A stretch of 64,000 bases of DNA from PALSA-607 sp963737705 (GTDB lineage: Bacteria; Actinomycetota; Actinomycetes; Acidothermales; Acidothermaceae), in the NCBI GenBank assembly GCA_963737705.1, contig CAVTTP010000004.1:620001-684000 (forward strand), given 5' to 3'. The notes under the pieces are model-generated. The model had not been told where the DNA came from. It made no database searches and worked only from the letters and a program-made list of their open reading frames with translations. Made by a program: the position numbers and the translations under genes. Below are positions 19,505 to 27,706 of this stretch, one piece after another; position 1 is the stretch's first letter, and each line of letters starts with the position of its first letter.

Positions 19505-20764
19505 ATGACTCCCGCAGCTTCACCTCGCGAGTCCGCATCCGGCGCGGACCGACCCCGCATCGTGCTCGGTGTGACCGGCGGGATCGCGGCCTACAAAGCC
19601 TGCGAAGTGTTGAGGCTGCTGACCGAGGCGCACTACGACGTCACTGTGGTGGCGACGCAGGCCGCGCTGCAGTTCGTCGGCGAACCGACATGGGCCGCGC
19701 TGTCCGGCAATCGGGTCGGCGTCGATCTTTTTGACGACGTGCACGAAGTCGCGCATGTGCGCCTTGGGCAGCAGGCCGACCTGGTGCTCGTCGTCCCTGC
19801 CACCGCCGACGTATTGGCCAGGGCAACTCACGGCCTAGCCGACGACCTGTTGACGAACGTGTTGCTCACGGCGCGCGGCCCCGTGGTCTTTGCCCCCGCC
19901 ATGCACACCGAGATGTGGAATCACCCAGCCACCACCGCCAACGTGGCCACCCTGCGCTCGCGCGGCGCCATCGTGATCGAGCCGGCGGTGGGCCGACTGA
20001 CCGGCCCCGATACAGGGGTCGGCCGGCTGCCCGAACCCGCCGAAATCGCCGAGGTAGCCCGCAGAGTGCTCGGCCGCGGTCGTGACGGCCTGCGGCCTGA
20101 CCTGGTCGGGCGTCGGGTGGTTGTGTCGGCAGGCGGCACCCGCGAGGCGCTTGATCCGGTGCGATTCCTCGGCAACCGCAGTTCGGGCCGCCAGGGTTAC
20201 GCGCTGGCCATGACGGCGGTAGCGCGTGGCGCCGAAGTCACCCTGGTTTCGGCGAACGTGGCACTGGCCGACCCAGCCGGTGCGAAGGTTGTTCGGGTCG
20301 GTTCCGCGGACGAGCTGCGCAGTGCCGTGCTCGAGGCGGCCGCCGATGCCGATGCGGTGGTGATGGCTGCCGCCGTCGCCGACTTCCGGCCGGTCACCCT
20401 CTCGGCGTCCAAGATCAAGAAGTCAGACGCGGACCCGCCCGCGCTGGAGCTCACCCGCAATGCCGACGTGCTGGTCGAACTCGGCCGGCCCGACCGCGCC
20501 GGCCGAGCCGGTCAAGTCATCGTCGGGTTCGCGGCTGAAACAGACGACGCGCTGGCCAACGGCCGCGTGAAGCTGGCCAGCAAGGGCGCTGATCTTCTCG
20601 TGATCAACGAGGTCGGCGCGACGAAGGGGTTCGACGTCACAGACAACGCGGCGACGATTCTTGGCGCGGACGGCACAGCGGTCGACGTTGCGCCCGGACC
20701 GAAGGCAGCCCTGGCTGATGTCGTCTGGGATCTCGTGGCTGCTCGTCTCTCGCCGGTGTCCTAG
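19505..20764 (+). CDS. coaBC: Bifunctional phosphopantothenoylcysteine decarboxylase/synthetase
   Basis: Two steps of coenzyme A synthesis: CoaB joins phosphopantothenate to cysteine, and CoaC decarboxylates the product with FMN. The CoaC half (residues about 15-200) starts with VLGVTGGIAAYKACEVLRLL and has the substrate clamp PAMHTEMWNHPAT. The CoaB half has DPVRFLGNRSSGRQGYALA, AAVADFRP and SKIKK. 419 aa is typical. ATG 19505 starts 14 nt after rpoZ. The 3' end contains a TAGACT that may serve metK. Confidence 0.96.
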   Translation: MTPAASPRESASGADRPRIVLGVTGGIAAYKACEVLRLLTEAHYDVTVVATQAALQFVGEPTWAALSGNRVGVDLFDDVHEVAHVRLGQQADLVLVVPATADVLARATHGLADDLLTNVLLTARGPVVFAPAMHTEMWNHPATTANVATLRSRGAIVIEPAVGRLTGPDTGVGRLPEPAEIAEVARRVLGRGRDGLRPDLVGRRVVVSAGGTREALDPVRFLGNRSSGRQGYALAMTAVARGAEVTLVSANVALADPAGAKVVRVGSADELRSAVLEAAADADAVVMAAAVADFRPVTLSASKIKKSDADPPALELTRNADVLVELGRPDRAGRAGQVIVGFAAETDDALANGRVKLASKGADLLVINEVGATKGFDVTDNAATILGADGTAVDVAPGPKAALADVVWDLVAARLSPVS

Positions 20765-20768
20765 ACTC
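20763..20768 (+). promoter_or_regulatory. Candidate metK -10 element (TAGACT)
   Basis: TAGACT overlaps the coaBC stop and lies 56 nt before the metK start. The same hexamer recurs ahead of efp (4841), rpe (29130) and pheS (41072). The 60-bp gap leaves no room for a SAM riboswitch, and none is seen. Confidence 0.4.
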
Positions 20769-20824
20769 TGGCGTCATTGAGGCCCAGGCCTCGTGCGAGT
20801 CAATCTGTCGACCGAGGGAGCGCC

Positions 20825-22018
20825 GTGTCGCGCCGTTTGTTCACGTCCGAGTCTGTCACTGAAGGTCACCCGGACAAGATCGCCGACCAGATCAGCGACG
20901 GCATTCTCGACGCCCTGCTCAAGGACGATCCGAAGAGCCGGGTCGCGGTTGAGACGCTGATCACCACGGGCCAGGTCCACGTCGCCGGTGAGGTGACGAC
21001 GGAGGCGTGGGCCGACATTCCCGCGATCGTGCGCGAGGTGATCTTGGGGATCGGCTACGACTCCTCGAAGAAGGGCTTCGACGGCGCGTCGTGCGGGGTG
21101 TCGGTGTCGATTGGCTCGCAGTCACCTGACATCGCCCAAGGGGTCGATGAGGGTTACGAGCGGCGCCACGGTGAAGGCGTTGACGACCTTGATCGGCAGG
21201 GTGCCGGTGACCAGGGGCTGATGTTCGGCTACGCGTGTGACGACACTCCTGAGTTGATGCCGCTGCCGATCGCGCTGGCCCACAGGTTGGCTCGCCGGTT
21301 GTCCCAAGTGCGCAAGGACGGCGTGGTGCCGTACCTGCGGCCCGACGGAAAGACGCAGGTGACGATCGAGTACGACGGCGACAGGCCGGTGCGGCTCGAC
21401 ACTGTCGTGGTCTCCAGCCAGCACGCCGCTGACATCGACATCGACACGTTGCTCGCACCCGACATCGCCGAGTTCGTGGTGGCGCCGGAAATGGTCGACC
21501 TGGGTATCGACACCGACACTCACCGGCTCTTGGTCAACCCCACGGGCCGGTTCGAGATCGGCGGCCCGATGGGTGATGCAGGGCTGACCGGCCGCAAGAT
21601 CATTGTCGACACCTACGGCGGGATGGCCCGCCACGGTGGCGGTGCGTTCTCCGGCAAAGACCCCTCCAAGGTCGACCGCTCCGCGGCATATGCGATGCGC
21701 TGGGTCGCCAAGAACGTGGTGGCGGCAGGGCTGGCTAGGCGCTGCGAGGTGCAGGTCGCCTACGCGATCGGCAAGGCGAACCCGGTCGGGCTGTTCGTCG
21801 AGACCTTCGGCACCGGCGTGGTGCCTGACGAGCTGATCCAAGAAGCGGTCGTGTCGGTCTTCGACCTACGCCCCGGCGCGATCATCCGCGACCTCGACCT
21901 GCTGCGGCCGATCTACCGCCAGACCGCCGCCTACGGTCACTTCGGGCGGCCCGAACTCGACTTCACCTGGGAATCCACCAGCCGCGCCGAGGCACTGCGC
22001 GCCGCAGCCGGTCGCTGA
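20825..22018 (+). CDS. metK: S-adenosylmethionine synthetase
   Basis: Makes SAM from ATP and methionine. Family motifs are FTSESVTEGHPDKIADQISD, RVAVETLITTGQVHVAGEV, GAGDQGLMFGYACD, the P-loop-like region LVNPTGRFEIGGPMGDAGLTGRKIIVDTYGG and GGGAFSGKDPSKVDRSAAY. 397 aa. GTG 20825 was chosen because it gives the conserved SRRLFTSESV start and has GAGGGAG 5 nt upstream; a longer in-frame start at 20777 would overlap the proposed promoter. Confidence 0.97.
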   Translation: MSRRLFTSESVTEGHPDKIADQISDGILDALLKDDPKSRVAVETLITTGQVHVAGEVTTEAWADIPAIVREVILGIGYDSSKKGFDGASCGVSVSIGSQSPDIAQGVDEGYERRHGEGVDDLDRQGAGDQGLMFGYACDDTPELMPLPIALAHRLARRLSQVRKDGVVPYLRPDGKTQVTIEYDGDRPVRLDTVVVSSQHAADIDIDTLLAPDIAEFVVAPEMVDLGIDTDTHRLLVNPTGRFEIGGPMGDAGLTGRKIIVDTYGGMARHGGGAFSGKDPSKVDRSAAYAMRWVAKNVVAAGLARRCEVQVAYAIGKANPVGLFVETFGTGVVPDELIQEAVVSVFDLRPGAIIRDLDLLRPIYRQTAAYGHFGRPELDFTWESTSRAEALRAAAGR

Positions 22019-22108
22019 TTCACCGGGTGTGACGCCTGGCGGCGGTGATCCACCGCTGCGGCCGATGTCTGCTCTGGGTCACTGCCGTCTGGTAGGACTG
22101 CCAGCGCG

Positions 22109-24205
22109 ATGACAGAGCCGTTAATCACAGAGCTAATCAAAGAGGGCAGCCCGACGCCGCCGCGTAGCCCGACGTCGCCGCGAAGTCCGATTTCCAGCAG
22201 GCCGTCCAAGCCACGGACACGTGGGGTCCGAACTCCGGGCGCCAAGGTGCCGGCCGACATCGAGCCGGTCGCGCGTATCGCGGTCGAGCTGTCGTTGCCG
22301 CACCTCGATCGACCGTTCGACTACCTGGTGCCCGAGCAGCTGGCGGCGTCGGTTGTCCCAGGCAGCCGGGTCCGCGTCCGCTTCGCCGGGCAGCTCGTTG
22401 ATGGCTTCGTTCTCGAGCGACTGGCCGAGACCGAGCACGCCGGCCGGCTCGCCTTCGTCGAGCGATCGGTGTCACCTGAAGTGGTGCTGACGCCGGAGAT
22501 TGCCCGCCTTGCTCGGGCGACCGCCGATCGTTGGGCCGGCACCCTTGCTGACGTGCTGCGCCTTGCCATACCACCCCGACACGCACAGGCCGAGGCGCGT
22601 GCGCTCCCCACCGCGCCGGGACTGCTCGCGCCCGCGGATGACGTCGGCGGATGGGCACGCTACGGCTCGGGTCGGCAGTTCGTCACGGCGTTGCGGGACG
22701 GGCGGTCGCCTCGCGCAGTCTGGCCGGCGCTGCCTGGTCCCAGCTGGCCGGCCGAGATCGCAGAGCTCGTTGCGAGCACGCTTGCGGGCGGACGAGGCGC
22801 GGTCGTCGTGGTTCCCGATCGGCGTGACGTAACGCGGGTCGACGCCGCGTTGCAGGCGAGGCTCGGGTCTGACCGCCACGTGGTTTTGACCGCCGACCTC
22901 GGTCCGGCCGAGCGTTACCGGCGCTTCCTGCTGGCCAGCCGGGGAGCGGTCTCAGCGGTCGTGGGTACCAGGGCTGCCGCTTTCGCGCCGGTGCACAACC
23001 TCGGCTTGGCAATCGTCTGGGATGACGGCGACGACTTGCATGCGGAGCCACGGGCGCCGTACCCGCACGTGCGCGAGGTGCTTGTGCTTCGCGCGCACCT
23101 CGCGAACGCCGCAGCCGTCGTCGGTGGGCACTCGGTGACGGCCGAAGCTGCCCGACTCGTCGCCACCGGCTGGGCGAAGTTCCTCGCACCGAGCCGTGCC
23201 GAAGTTCGGGCCAGCGCACCCGTCGTGCGGCCCGGCGACGACCCGGCCGCCGCGCGGCAGCCCTCCGCAGGGGGTCGGTTGCCGACGCTTGCCTGGGAAG
23301 CCGCGCACGCCGCGCTTGACCACGCAAGCCCTGTCCTGATTCAGGTCCCGCGGCGCGGTTACCTGCCGGCACTGTCGTGTGACAGCTGCCGGACGCCTCT
23401 GCGGTGTCCGGCCTGCGCCGGCCTGCTGGCCACAGCAGGAGCGGGGAGCGCGCCGACCTGCCGGTGGTGTGGGCGGATCGCGGCCGCTTGGGAGTGTCCC
23501 GAGTGCGGCAGCCACCGGTATCGGGCGACCGTCGTCGGCGCGCGGCGTACGGCCGAGGAACTCGGTCGAGCCTTTCCCGGCGTGGTAGTCCGCACGTCAT
23601 CGCAGGGACAGGTGCTCGAAACCGTGCCAGCCGGTGCGGCTCTCGTGATCTCGACACCGGGTGCGGAGCCGGTCGCCGACGGCGGCTACGGCGCTGCGTT
23701 GCTGCTCGATGGCTGGGCGTTGCTCCAGCGAGCCGACCTGCGTGCGGGTGAGGAAGCGCTGCGGCGCTGGCTGAACGCAGCTGCGCTCGTTCGTTCCGCA
23801 GCCGAAGGTGGGCGCGTCGTGGTGCTCGGCGACAGTTCACTTCGGGCGGTGCAGGCCTTGGTTCGGTGGGATCCGGTCGGTCACGCCGAGCGCGAGCTGG
23901 CCGATCGCGTGACCCTCGGGTTCCCGCCGGCGGTGACGATTGCCGAGGTGCTTGGCGATCCTGACGCGGTCGACGAACTCATCGCCGCGACGGTACTGCC
24001 GCCCGACATGCAGGTACTCGGACCCGTGCCTGTGGCGACCGACCGCGCCGCCCCTGCAGGTGCGGCCGAGGTGCGGGCGTTGATCCGAGTATCACGATCC
24101 GCAGGCGCCGACCTTGCTGCCGCTCTGCACGACGCGCAGGGCGTCCGAAGTGCACGCAAGGCACCCGTCGTCCGCGTCCGTATCGATCCAGTCGACGTCG
24201 GTTAG
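22109..24205 (+). CDS. priA: PriA-like primosomal protein N', helicase motifs lost
   Basis: 698 aa. The N-terminal 3'-DNA-binding domain is recognisable (LPHLDRPFDYLVPEQLAASVVPGSRVRVRFAG), and the zinc-binding region keeps all eight cysteines as CDSC, CPAC, CRWC and CPEC. The ATPase core is degenerate: there is no GxGKT Walker A anywhere, and the DEEH box position reads WDDGDD. Helicase-dead PriA is typical of Actinomycetota, where it is thought to act as a structural restart/loader factor. The first 40 residues are a basic Pro/Ser/Arg tail with repeated RSPTSP-like units. A possible TAGGAC -10 lies 11 nt before the ATG. The stop overlaps the reverse-strand neighbour's stop. Confidence 0.9.
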   Translation: MTEPLITELIKEGSPTPPRSPTSPRSPISSRPSKPRTRGVRTPGAKVPADIEPVARIAVELSLPHLDRPFDYLVPEQLAASVVPGSRVRVRFAGQLVDGFVLERLAETEHAGRLAFVERSVSPEVVLTPEIARLARATADRWAGTLADVLRLAIPPRHAQAEARALPTAPGLLAPADDVGGWARYGSGRQFVTALRDGRSPRAVWPALPGPSWPAEIAELVASTLAGGRGAVVVVPDRRDVTRVDAALQARLGSDRHVVLTADLGPAERYRRFLLASRGAVSAVVGTRAAAFAPVHNLGLAIVWDDGDDLHAEPRAPYPHVREVLVLRAHLANAAAVVGGHSVTAEAARLVATGWAKFLAPSRAEVRASAPVVRPGDDPAAARQPSAGGRLPTLAWEAAHAALDHASPVLIQVPRRGYLPALSCDSCRTPLRCPACAGLLATAGAGSAPTCRWCGRIAAAWECPECGSHRYRATVVGARRTAEELGRAFPGVVVRTSSQGQVLETVPAGAALVISTPGAEPVADGGYGAALLLDGWALLQRADLRAGEEALRRWLNAAALVRSAAEGGRVVVLGDSSLRAVQALVRWDPVGHAERELADRVTLGFPPAVTIAEVLGDPDAVDELIAATVLPPDMQVLGPVPVATDRAAPAGAAEVRALIRVSRSAGADLAAALHDAQGVRSARKAPVVRVRIDPVDVG

Positions 24206-25908
24206 TGGAGCTTGAACGCGTGCACCCCATCTGTGGACGCCCAAATGAAGTAACCCGCGGCCGTTGCGCCCGCACCCGTGAAGCTTCCGTCGGACGGCGC
24301 CGCCACTGCGCCCGTCGCTGTACACGGAGTGATCAGAGCGCCCGTAGGGAGACCTACAGGCGTTCCGTCTTGATTGGTCTCCTCCGTGAGGTTGTACGTC
24401 CCCTGTTGGAGACACCAACCGTTGACGCCCGCCCGAGGGGTCGACACGGCGCCGGTCTTGAGGTTGAGCAGGGTCGTGCGACCCGTCGCAGTGGTGAATG
24501 CAAAAACGTCACCGCTCATGCGCACCAGATTCTTCGTCCCGGCACCGACCGCGGCCGGAGCGTTCCCGAGATGGTCGCTCCAGAGCGTCGCGCCGGTGTG
24601 CACGTTGAACCCTTGGATAGTGACGTCGAGGCCCGCGATCGTCGGGTTGTCGCTGGCAGCGGTGTAAGTCAACGTGCCGGTGCCCACGCACCGAACCGCG
24701 ATTGGCTGTCCCGCGTCCGTGATTCCTTGGATTGGGCACCCGTAGAGACCGGGTCGTTCCCACAACTTCACGCCATCGGATGCTCTTATCGCGAACGTCC
24801 GCTGCGCGGCCAGATCGACTGTGCCGCCGCTGTCACTCGGGTTGGCCGGGATCACGCCGAGCCAGCCGACGTAAGTATCGCCGTAGCTGTCAAAGTTCCA
24901 TCCGTAGTCAGAACTGACTGGGGCGCCCGCGAGGGCGAGTACAGCGTCTCGCCACCCAAGAGCGCCAGTCGTGTCGCTGATGTGTTCGACGTATTCGGGG
25001 GTTCGCATGTCAGGGGCCCAAACTCCTACTCCAAGAGCTCGGCCTGAATCAGTGGAGATGACAACCTGCGCGCCTGTTGTCACGCTCGTTCGGACCAAAG
25101 CGGAATGTGTCGGGTCGCTGCCGAGCACCGGCGTGCACAAGGCAGCGTGATCCGAACACAGGTCCGGCATCCCCTCGTACGGAAGTGGCTGCTGCGTCGT
25201 CCACTGTGTCTCGCCGGTCGTCGCGTTCACGGCGGTGATGACGGCGCCAGCTGCGGCGGGGTCGCCAGTCGCCGCGTAATAAAACACGCTCACACCGGCG
25301 ACCGGGAGGTCGAACGTCTGTCCCGGAGTGCTTGCTGACAGCGACGCCGGCCGGGCCCACACGGTTGACCCGGACGCCGGGTCGAGCGCCCGCAGGGTGA
25401 GCTGGCCACCGTCAGCTGTGTAGAGCACGAGACGGCCACCGACCAGGACCGGTGCTGTTACAGGATGCAGACCGGTGAGATCCCAACCGGTTGCCGACGC
25501 CTTGGCGTTTCCGGCGATGGCCGTTCCAAGAGCGTTCGTTTGGATGGCTGTGCCAGTTGGTGTGCTGCTCGGCTGGGTCGGCTGCACCACCGAGGGCGAA
25601 GCGGGGGACGATGCGGGAGACGATGCAGGCGACGACGCTGTGGCCGGTGGCGCGAGGGGCACTAGGGCCTTCACCCCGGAGGTCGAGGACCTCGTGTGCT
25701 GCCATGCCAGATATCCGCCGCCACCGACGACGACGAGCACACCGGCGAGTATCGCAGCCATCGCGGCAGTAGACAGTGAACGGCGGCCAGCCACTGGCGT
25801 GGTCGGCAGCACGCTCTTGTTCTGCCGCGCCGTTCTGCCAGCCGCCGTTCTGCCAGCCACCGTTTTGGTCACCGCTGCCGAACGGACCCTCACCCATGCG
25901 TACTCCAT
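24202..25908 (-). CDS. Membrane-anchored PQQ-type beta-propeller protein
   Basis: Short basic cytoplasmic N-terminus, one membrane span (STAAMAAILAGVLVVVGGGGYLAW), a Pro/Ser-rich linker (SSPASSPASSPASPS) and about 430 residues of repeating beta-blades with Trp/Gly-rich turns (GGRLVLYTADGGQLTLRALDPASGSTVW, TTGETQWTTQQ, TGATLWSDHLG). This is the layout of extracytoplasmic PQQ-like propellers, often scaffold or BamB-like proteins; no enzyme motif is visible. ATG 25908 is the first methionine close to the body, but it lacks a ribosome-binding site. A better initiation site (GGAG, 5 nt, ATG 25897) opens another frame, suggesting a frameshift. Function unknown. Confidence 0.7.
   Translation of the reverse strand: MEYAWVRVRSAAVTKTVAGRTAAGRTARQNKSVLPTTPVAGRRSLSTAAMAAILAGVLVVVGGGGYLAWQHTRSSTSGVKALVPLAPPATASSPASSPASSPASPSVVQPTQPSSTPTGTAIQTNALGTAIAGNAKASATGWDLTGLHPVTAPVLVGGRLVLYTADGGQLTLRALDPASGSTVWARPASLSASTPGQTFDLPVAGVSVFYYAATGDPAAAGAVITAVNATTGETQWTTQQPLPYEGMPDLCSDHAALCTPVLGSDPTHSALVRTSVTTGAQVVISTDSGRALGVGVWAPDMRTPEYVEHISDTTGALGWRDAVLALAGAPVSSDYGWNFDSYGDTYVGWLGVIPANPSDSGGTVDLAAQRTFAIRASDGVKLWERPGLYGCPIQGITDAGQPIAVRCVGTGTLTYTAASDNPTIAGLDVTIQGFNVHTGATLWSDHLGNAPAAVGAGTKNLVRMSGDVFAFTTATGRTTLLNLKTGAVSTPRAGVNGWCLQQGTYNLTEETNQDGTPVGLPTGALITPCTATGAVAAPSDGSFTGAGATAAGYFIWASTDGVHAFKLH
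25831..25875 (-). repeat. 15-bp repeat (two close copies, one diverged) in the propeller gene 5' end
   Basis: Units 25831-25845 and 25846-25860 differ at one base; 25861-25875 is a decayed third copy. On the reverse strand one frame reads GGWQN repeats and the other VAGRT/AAGRT. The repeat sits exactly where the two candidate N-terminal frames overlap. Confidence 0.8.
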
Positions 25909-26140
25909 CGATCGATTGCCGGAGACAGACAGCCCAGGACACACGGCTTCCTCTTGCCGTCGACCGTTGGTTGGAGCCCCTGAAGGCAAAATGTGTCGCT
26001 ATTACGCCGATAAGGCGTGTTCAACTGGTCGCGCACGCTCGCGTGCGACTCAGACGACGAGTCTGTGCATCGGTAGAGTCACCTTGTAGCGCGCACCGGT
26101 CACCGTGGTTAGCCGCCGCCTTTAGTCGTGAGGAGTTCGC

Positions 26141-26683
26141 GTGGCCGTTCAGCCGATCCGCCTTTTCGGCGATCCCGTCTTGCGCACGCCGGCTGAACCG
26201 GTCACCACCTTTGACAAGGAGTTGCGCAACCTCGTGCGCGACCTGACCGACACCATGCGCGACGCCCCAGGGGTCGGCCTTGCCGCACCGCAGATCGGCG
26301 TGGGGCTGCGGGTCTTTACCTACTACGTCGACGAGGAACTCGGGCACCTGATCAACCCGTCGCTGGATCTGTCTGAGGAGCAGCAGGACGGCGACGAGGG
26401 CTGCCTTTCGTTCCCCGGGCTGGTCTATCCGTGCAAGCGCTCACTTTTTGCCGTGGCCAAGGGGTTCAACGAGTTCGGCGAACCGATCGTCATCGAAGGC
26501 ACCGACTTGCTGGCGCGCTGCGTTCAGCACGAAACCGACCACCTCGATGGGGTGCTGTTCATCGATCGGCTCGAGGTCGAGCAGCGCAAGTTCGCGATGC
26601 GAGCAGTGCGCGAGGCCGACTGGGCGGGCGAACCGGTGCGGGTGCAAGTCTCACCCCACGCGACGCGCGGCTTGGCGCTGTAG
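26141..26683 (+). CDS. def: Peptide deformylase
   Basis: Removes the N-terminal formyl group from new proteins; metal enzyme. The three family motifs are intact: GVGLAAPQIG, EGCLSFPG (metal Cys) and QHETDHLDG (HExxH). 180 aa. GTG 26141 is preceded by GAGGAG. It begins a new transcription unit: the 150 bp upstream carries TAGAGT near 26062 as a candidate -10 and is shared with the divergent propeller gene. def-fmt adjacency fits their opposite roles at the N-formyl group. Confidence 0.97.
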   Translation: MAVQPIRLFGDPVLRTPAEPVTTFDKELRNLVRDLTDTMRDAPGVGLAAPQIGVGLRVFTYYVDEELGHLINPSLDLSEEQQDGDEGCLSFPGLVYPCKRSLFAVAKGFNEFGEPIVIEGTDLLARCVQHETDHLDGVLFIDRLEVEQRKFAMRAVREADWAGEPVRVQVSPHATRGLAL

Positions 26684-26737
26684 CGAGCGTGACCCGCCGT
26701 CCCGGTGGCGTGCCCACCGAAGTGACGGGCTGACGCG

Positions 26738-27679
26738 ATGCGCATCCTGTTCGCCGGGACGCCGGCTGTTGCGTTGCCCGCCCTGGAGACCTTGTTGGCC
26801 TCGCCGCATGAGGTGCTTGGCGTTATTACCAGGCCGGACGCCGCTGCCGGCCGTGGTCGAGTCGCCACCGGCAGCCCGGTCGGCCATCGTGCTCGCGAGG
26901 CAGGCATCGAGGTGCTGACGCCGATCAAGCCCGCTGATCCGCAGTTCCAGGAGCGGCTGCGCACGCTTGCGCCCGACTGCATCGCCGTTGTCGCGTACGG
27001 CGCGCTGGTCCCGCCGTCCGCCCTGGAAATTCCTCGCCTCGGCTGGATCAACCTGCACTTCTCACTGCTGCCGGCGTGGCGTGGTGCGGCGCCGGTTCAG
27101 CACGCGATCCTGCACGGTGACGACATCACCGGCGCGACGACCTTCGAGCTCGAGGCAGGGCTCGACACCGGGCCGGTTCTTGGCGTGCTGACAGAAGAGA
27201 TCCGGCCGCGCGACACGGCAGGCGAGTTGCTTGGCAGGCTGTCGATTGCGGGTGCCGGTCTGCTCGCGGCAACTCTCGACGAACTCGCTGACGGAACGCT
27301 TGGTGCAGTGCCGCAAAGCCCGGACGGCGTGAGTCTCGCGCCGAAGATCACGACGGCCGATGCGCGCCTCGACTGGACCGCGCCTGCGATGCACGTCGAC
27401 CGGTTGATTCGCGCGTGCACGCCGGCACCGGGCGCCTGGACGATGTTCCGTGGTCGCCGGCTCAAGCTCGGACCCGCGTTGCCCGCCCTCACAGGTCCCA
27501 CTCCGCAGCTCGCCGCTGGCGCCGTCATCGTCGTGCGCGACGGTCTGGAAGCCGTACTCGTCGGTACTGCGACAACGCCAGTGATGCTGTCGACGGTCCA
27601 GCCGGAGGGCAAGGCACCGATGGCCGCCGTCGCGTGGGCGCGCGGCGCCCGCCTGTTACCCGAAGACCGCTTCTCATGA
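26738..27679 (+). CDS. fmt: Methionyl-tRNA formyltransferase
   Basis: Formylates Met-tRNA for initiation using 10-formyl-THF. MRILFAGTPAVALPALETLL opens the hydrolase-type domain. The signature INLHFSLLPAWRGAAPVQHAI carries the catalytic Asn/His region, and SLAPKITTADARLDW begins the C-terminal tRNA-binding domain. 313 aa is typical. The stop TGA (27677-27679) is overlapped by an ATG at 27676 that does not lead into the annotated rsmB frame. Confidence 0.97.
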   Translation: MRILFAGTPAVALPALETLLASPHEVLGVITRPDAAAGRGRVATGSPVGHRAREAGIEVLTPIKPADPQFQERLRTLAPDCIAVVAYGALVPPSALEIPRLGWINLHFSLLPAWRGAAPVQHAILHGDDITGATTFELEAGLDTGPVLGVLTEEIRPRDTAGELLGRLSIAGAGLLAATLDELADGTLGAVPQSPDGVSLAPKITTADARLDWTAPAMHVDRLIRACTPAPGAWTMFRGRRLKLGPALPALTGPTPQLAAGAVIVVRDGLEAVLVGTATTPVMLSTVQPEGKAPMAAVAWARGARLLPEDRFS

Positions 27680-27706
27680 CGGCCACCCGGCCAACCCCGG
27701 CGCGCG

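Noticed and set aside
20765..20824. SAM riboswitch before metK
   Set aside because: Only 60 nt are available and no aptamer core is visible.
22683..23840. 385-codon reverse-strand open frame opposite priA
   Set aside because: Arg/Pro-rich shadow frame of a GC-rich gene; priA motifs on the forward strand are unambiguous.
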